DNA of 62,918 nucleotides from an uncultured Muribaculaceae bacterium (lineage in GTDB: Bacteria > Bacteroidota > Bacteroidia > Bacteroidales > Muribaculaceae), in contig CAJTMY010000012.1 in the NCBI GenBank assembly GCA_910577355.1, positions 1 to 62,918 on the forward strand. Reading direction: 5' to 3'. A program made the position numbers and the translations under genes. Positions within the stretch are counted from its first letter, which is position 1, and the number at the start of each line of letters is the position of its first letter. Shown here piece after piece: positions 61,318 through 62,918 of the stretch. The notes beneath the pieces are model-generated. The model saw only the letters and a list, made by a program, of their open reading frames with translations. It made no database searches and was not told where the DNA came from.

Positions 61318-62604
61318 ATGCTACTGATACACAACGCCACATTTCCCGACGGCACACGCGGCTGGCTCTCGGCCCGCGGCGCCGCCATAGACTCGCGCGG
61401 CACCGGCGATGCCCCCGCGCAGCTCCTCGACAGCGCCGACGAGACAGTCGACGCCCGCGACGCCCTGCTCATGCCGGGCGTCATCGACGCCCACGTCCAC
61501 TTCCGCGAACCCGGTCTCACCGCCAAGGCCACCATCGCATCCGAGTCGGCCGCCGCCCTCGCCGGCGGCGTCACATCATATATCGACATGCCCAACACCG
61601 TGCCGCCCACCGTCACCATCGGCGACTGGGAGGACAAAATGGAGCGCGCCGCGCGCACATCGGCATCCAACTACGCATTCATGCTCGGCGCCACAGCCGG
61701 CAACCTCGCCGAGCTGCAGCGCGCCGACTACACCACCGTAGCCGCCGTAAAGGTGTTCATGGGCTCATCCACAGGCAACATGCTCCTCGACGACGACCCC
61801 ACCCTGCGCGCCGTATTCGCCGACCAGCCCGGCCACATCGTCGTGCATGCCGAGGATCAGGGCATCATCGACGCCAACATGCGCCGTTTCTCGCCCCTGC
61901 CCGATCCCGCCGACATGATGTGGCACACCCGCATACGCTCCTCCGAAGCCTGCGTGCGAGCCACCGCGCGCGCCATGGAGATGGCCGCACGCTACGGCAC
62001 ACGCCTCCACGTGGCACACGTCACCACCGCCGCCGAGACAGCCCTTTTCGACCCCGCCCCCACACCCGCCGGCAGGCAGATTACCGCCGAGGTATCCCCC
62101 CACCACCTCCTTCACTGCAGCGACGACTACCACCGCCTCGGTTCCCGCATCAAGATGAATCCCGCCGTCAAGACCGCCGCCGACCGCGACATCCTGCGCC
62201 GCGCATTGCTCGAAGGCCGCCTCGACATCATCGCCACCGACCACGCCCCCCATCTGCTTGCCGACAAGGCCGGCGACGTACTCCATGCCACATCCGGCGC
62301 CCCCATGGCCCAGTTCTCGCTCGTGACGATGCTCGACCTCTTCGATCCTGCCACCGTAGCCTTCCGCATGTCCGAAGCACCCGCCCTGCTCTTCGGCATT
62401 CAGGGCCGCGGCCGCCTCGACCCCGGCTGCTACGCCGACATCGTCCTCGTCGAACGCCTCGCCGAGCCCCACACCATCACCGACGCCGACGTCCTGAGCC
62501 TCTGCGGCTGGACACCACTCATAGGCTACACCACCCGTCACCGCGTCATACGCACATGGGTCAACGGCGGCACCGGCCCCATGCCCCTCCGCTTCGACCC
62601 ATGA
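61318..62604 (+). CDS. pyrC: Dihydroorotase
   Basis: A 428-residue zinc amidohydrolase that closes carbamoyl-aspartate to dihydroorotate in pyrimidine synthesis. Metal ligands are visible in VIDAHVHFREPG, in the lysine region AAVKVFMGSS, in VVHAEDQ, and in HVAHVTTAAE; the catalytic aspartate lies in IIATDHAPHL. The type-I/III DHOase signature is complete. The ATG at 61318 is supported by the -7 element directly before it, which rules out the in-frame start upstream. Confidence 0.94.
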   Translation: MLLIHNATFPDGTRGWLSARGAAIDSRGTGDAPAQLLDSADETVDARDALLMPGVIDAHVHFREPGLTAKATIASESAAALAGGVTSYIDMPNTVPPTVTIGDWEDKMERAARTSASNYAFMLGATAGNLAELQRADYTTVAAVKVFMGSSTGNMLLDDDPTLRAVFADQPGHIVVHAEDQGIIDANMRRFSPLPDPADMMWHTRIRSSEACVRATARAMEMAARYGTRLHVAHVTTAAETALFDPAPTPAGRQITAEVSPHHLLHCSDDYHRLGSRIKMNPAVKTAADRDILRRALLEGRLDIIATDHAPHLLADKAGDVLHATSGAPMAQFSLVTMLDLFDPATVAFRMSEAPALLFGIQGRGRLDPGCYADIVLVERLAEPHTITDADVLSLCGWTPLIGYTTRHRVIRTWVNGGTGPMPLRFDP

Positions 62605-62830
62605 CACCCGCAACGGGGCATCCGCACGGACGCCGATTAACCGGCAGCCGGAGATCGGCAATATTATGGTCGCAAAGAAGATGTGCGGAGCACATCGATT
62701 TACGGATAGCCCGGTACACCGGAGCTTGCGGAGGTGTGCCGGGTAACGATATCACCCGCAACGTGGCGTCCGCAAGGACGCCGATTTGAAAGTAACCGGG
62801 TACGCCGAGCCTCCGGCGAGGCGTGCCCGG
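62605..62830. repeat. Tandem composite palindromic repeats downstream of pyrC
   Basis: The final 314 bases hold no supportable gene. Two composite units lie about 148 bases apart. Unit 1 has 62605-62644 (CACCCGCAACG, a GCATCCG palindrome, GCCGATTAACCGG) and a hairpin 62710-62743 (CCCGGTACACC ... GGTGTGCCGGG). Unit 2 has 62753-62798 (CACCCGCAACG, a GCGTCCG palindrome, GCCGATTTG) and a hairpin 62796-62830 (CCGGGTACGCC ... GGCGTGCCCGG). The rest, to 62918, shows nothing further. Confidence 0.7.
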
Positions 62831-62918
62831 ATCTCGACAACCCCGCAAAAGGCGTCTGCCAAGATGAAGATTCCAAATCGAAGTGCAAAACATCGTGTAT
62901 GGAATAATATATTCTCCT

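Noticed and set aside
1..62918. tRNA or rRNA genes
   Set aside because: No intergenic stretch shows a tRNA cloverleaf or the conserved TTCGA/T-loop segment, and none is long enough for rRNA.

Overview
The window looks like a chromosomal segment of a GC-rich Bacteroidales bacterium, most likely of the Muribaculaceae type. The evidence is a type IX secretion sortase (PorU), a Rex repressor, many Bacteroidota-type lipoproteins, and repeated promoters with the Bacteroidota -7 element TAnnTTTG (TATCTTTG or TAACTTTG), often 19-22 bp after a TTG/TTTG element and only a few bases before the start codon. Shine-Dalgarno sequences are generally not evident. Family placement is inference.

Layout. 1-4750: the 3' end of a type I restriction hsdR, a MazG-like pyrophosphohydrolase, deoC, a GYF/CD225 membrane protein with a DUF2752 protein, and a secreted GH13 amylase. 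4842-10904: rex, a degenerate FAH-fold protein, porU and a polyferredoxin. 10922-17565 (minus): rlmN, pdxA, a sugar-nucleotidyltransferase-like gene, an M28 cyclase-like lipoprotein, sufE, a POT peptide transporter and trmD. 17704-25410: a GH3 glycosidase, alanine dehydrogenase, two nitroreductases, phosphoglycerate mutase, and an ECF sigma operon. 43896-62604: pgi, murI, a lipoprotein serpin, a class A beta-lactamase, a complete RND efflux operon, purB, an MntA-HepT-like toxin-antitoxin pair between two hairpin repeats, rplU-rpmA, a MATE transporter, an MscS channel and dihydroorotase.

The outstanding region is 25415-43697, a 12-gene minus-strand operon driven by a near-consensus promoter at 43706-43738. 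In transcription order it encodes a signal-peptide vWA-like protein with a C-terminal membrane anchor, an Hsp70/actin-fold ATPase with a ~500-residue N-terminal extension, a 774-residue coiled-coil protein, a vWA lipoprotein, a three-segment membrane protein, a tubulin/FtsZ-like GTPase, a second Hsp70/actin-fold ATPase of SrfB type, two paralogous coiled-coil proteins, a lipoprotein joining a dead nuclease-like domain to a trypsin-like protease, a protein of unknown family, and a zinc-ribbon coiled-coil protein. The last five genes are joined by 4-base overlaps. Two ASKHA ATPases, a tubulin-like GTPase, two vWA-type proteins and a protease spread over cytoplasm, inner membrane and periplasm suggest one envelope-spanning, nucleotide-driven machine of unknown function.

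Non-coding structure includes palindromic repeat clusters at 47541-47930 and 62605-62830, a perfect inverted repeat at 11616-11655, and two directly repeated hairpins (56560-56646, 57399-57483) that bracket the toxin-antitoxin pair.
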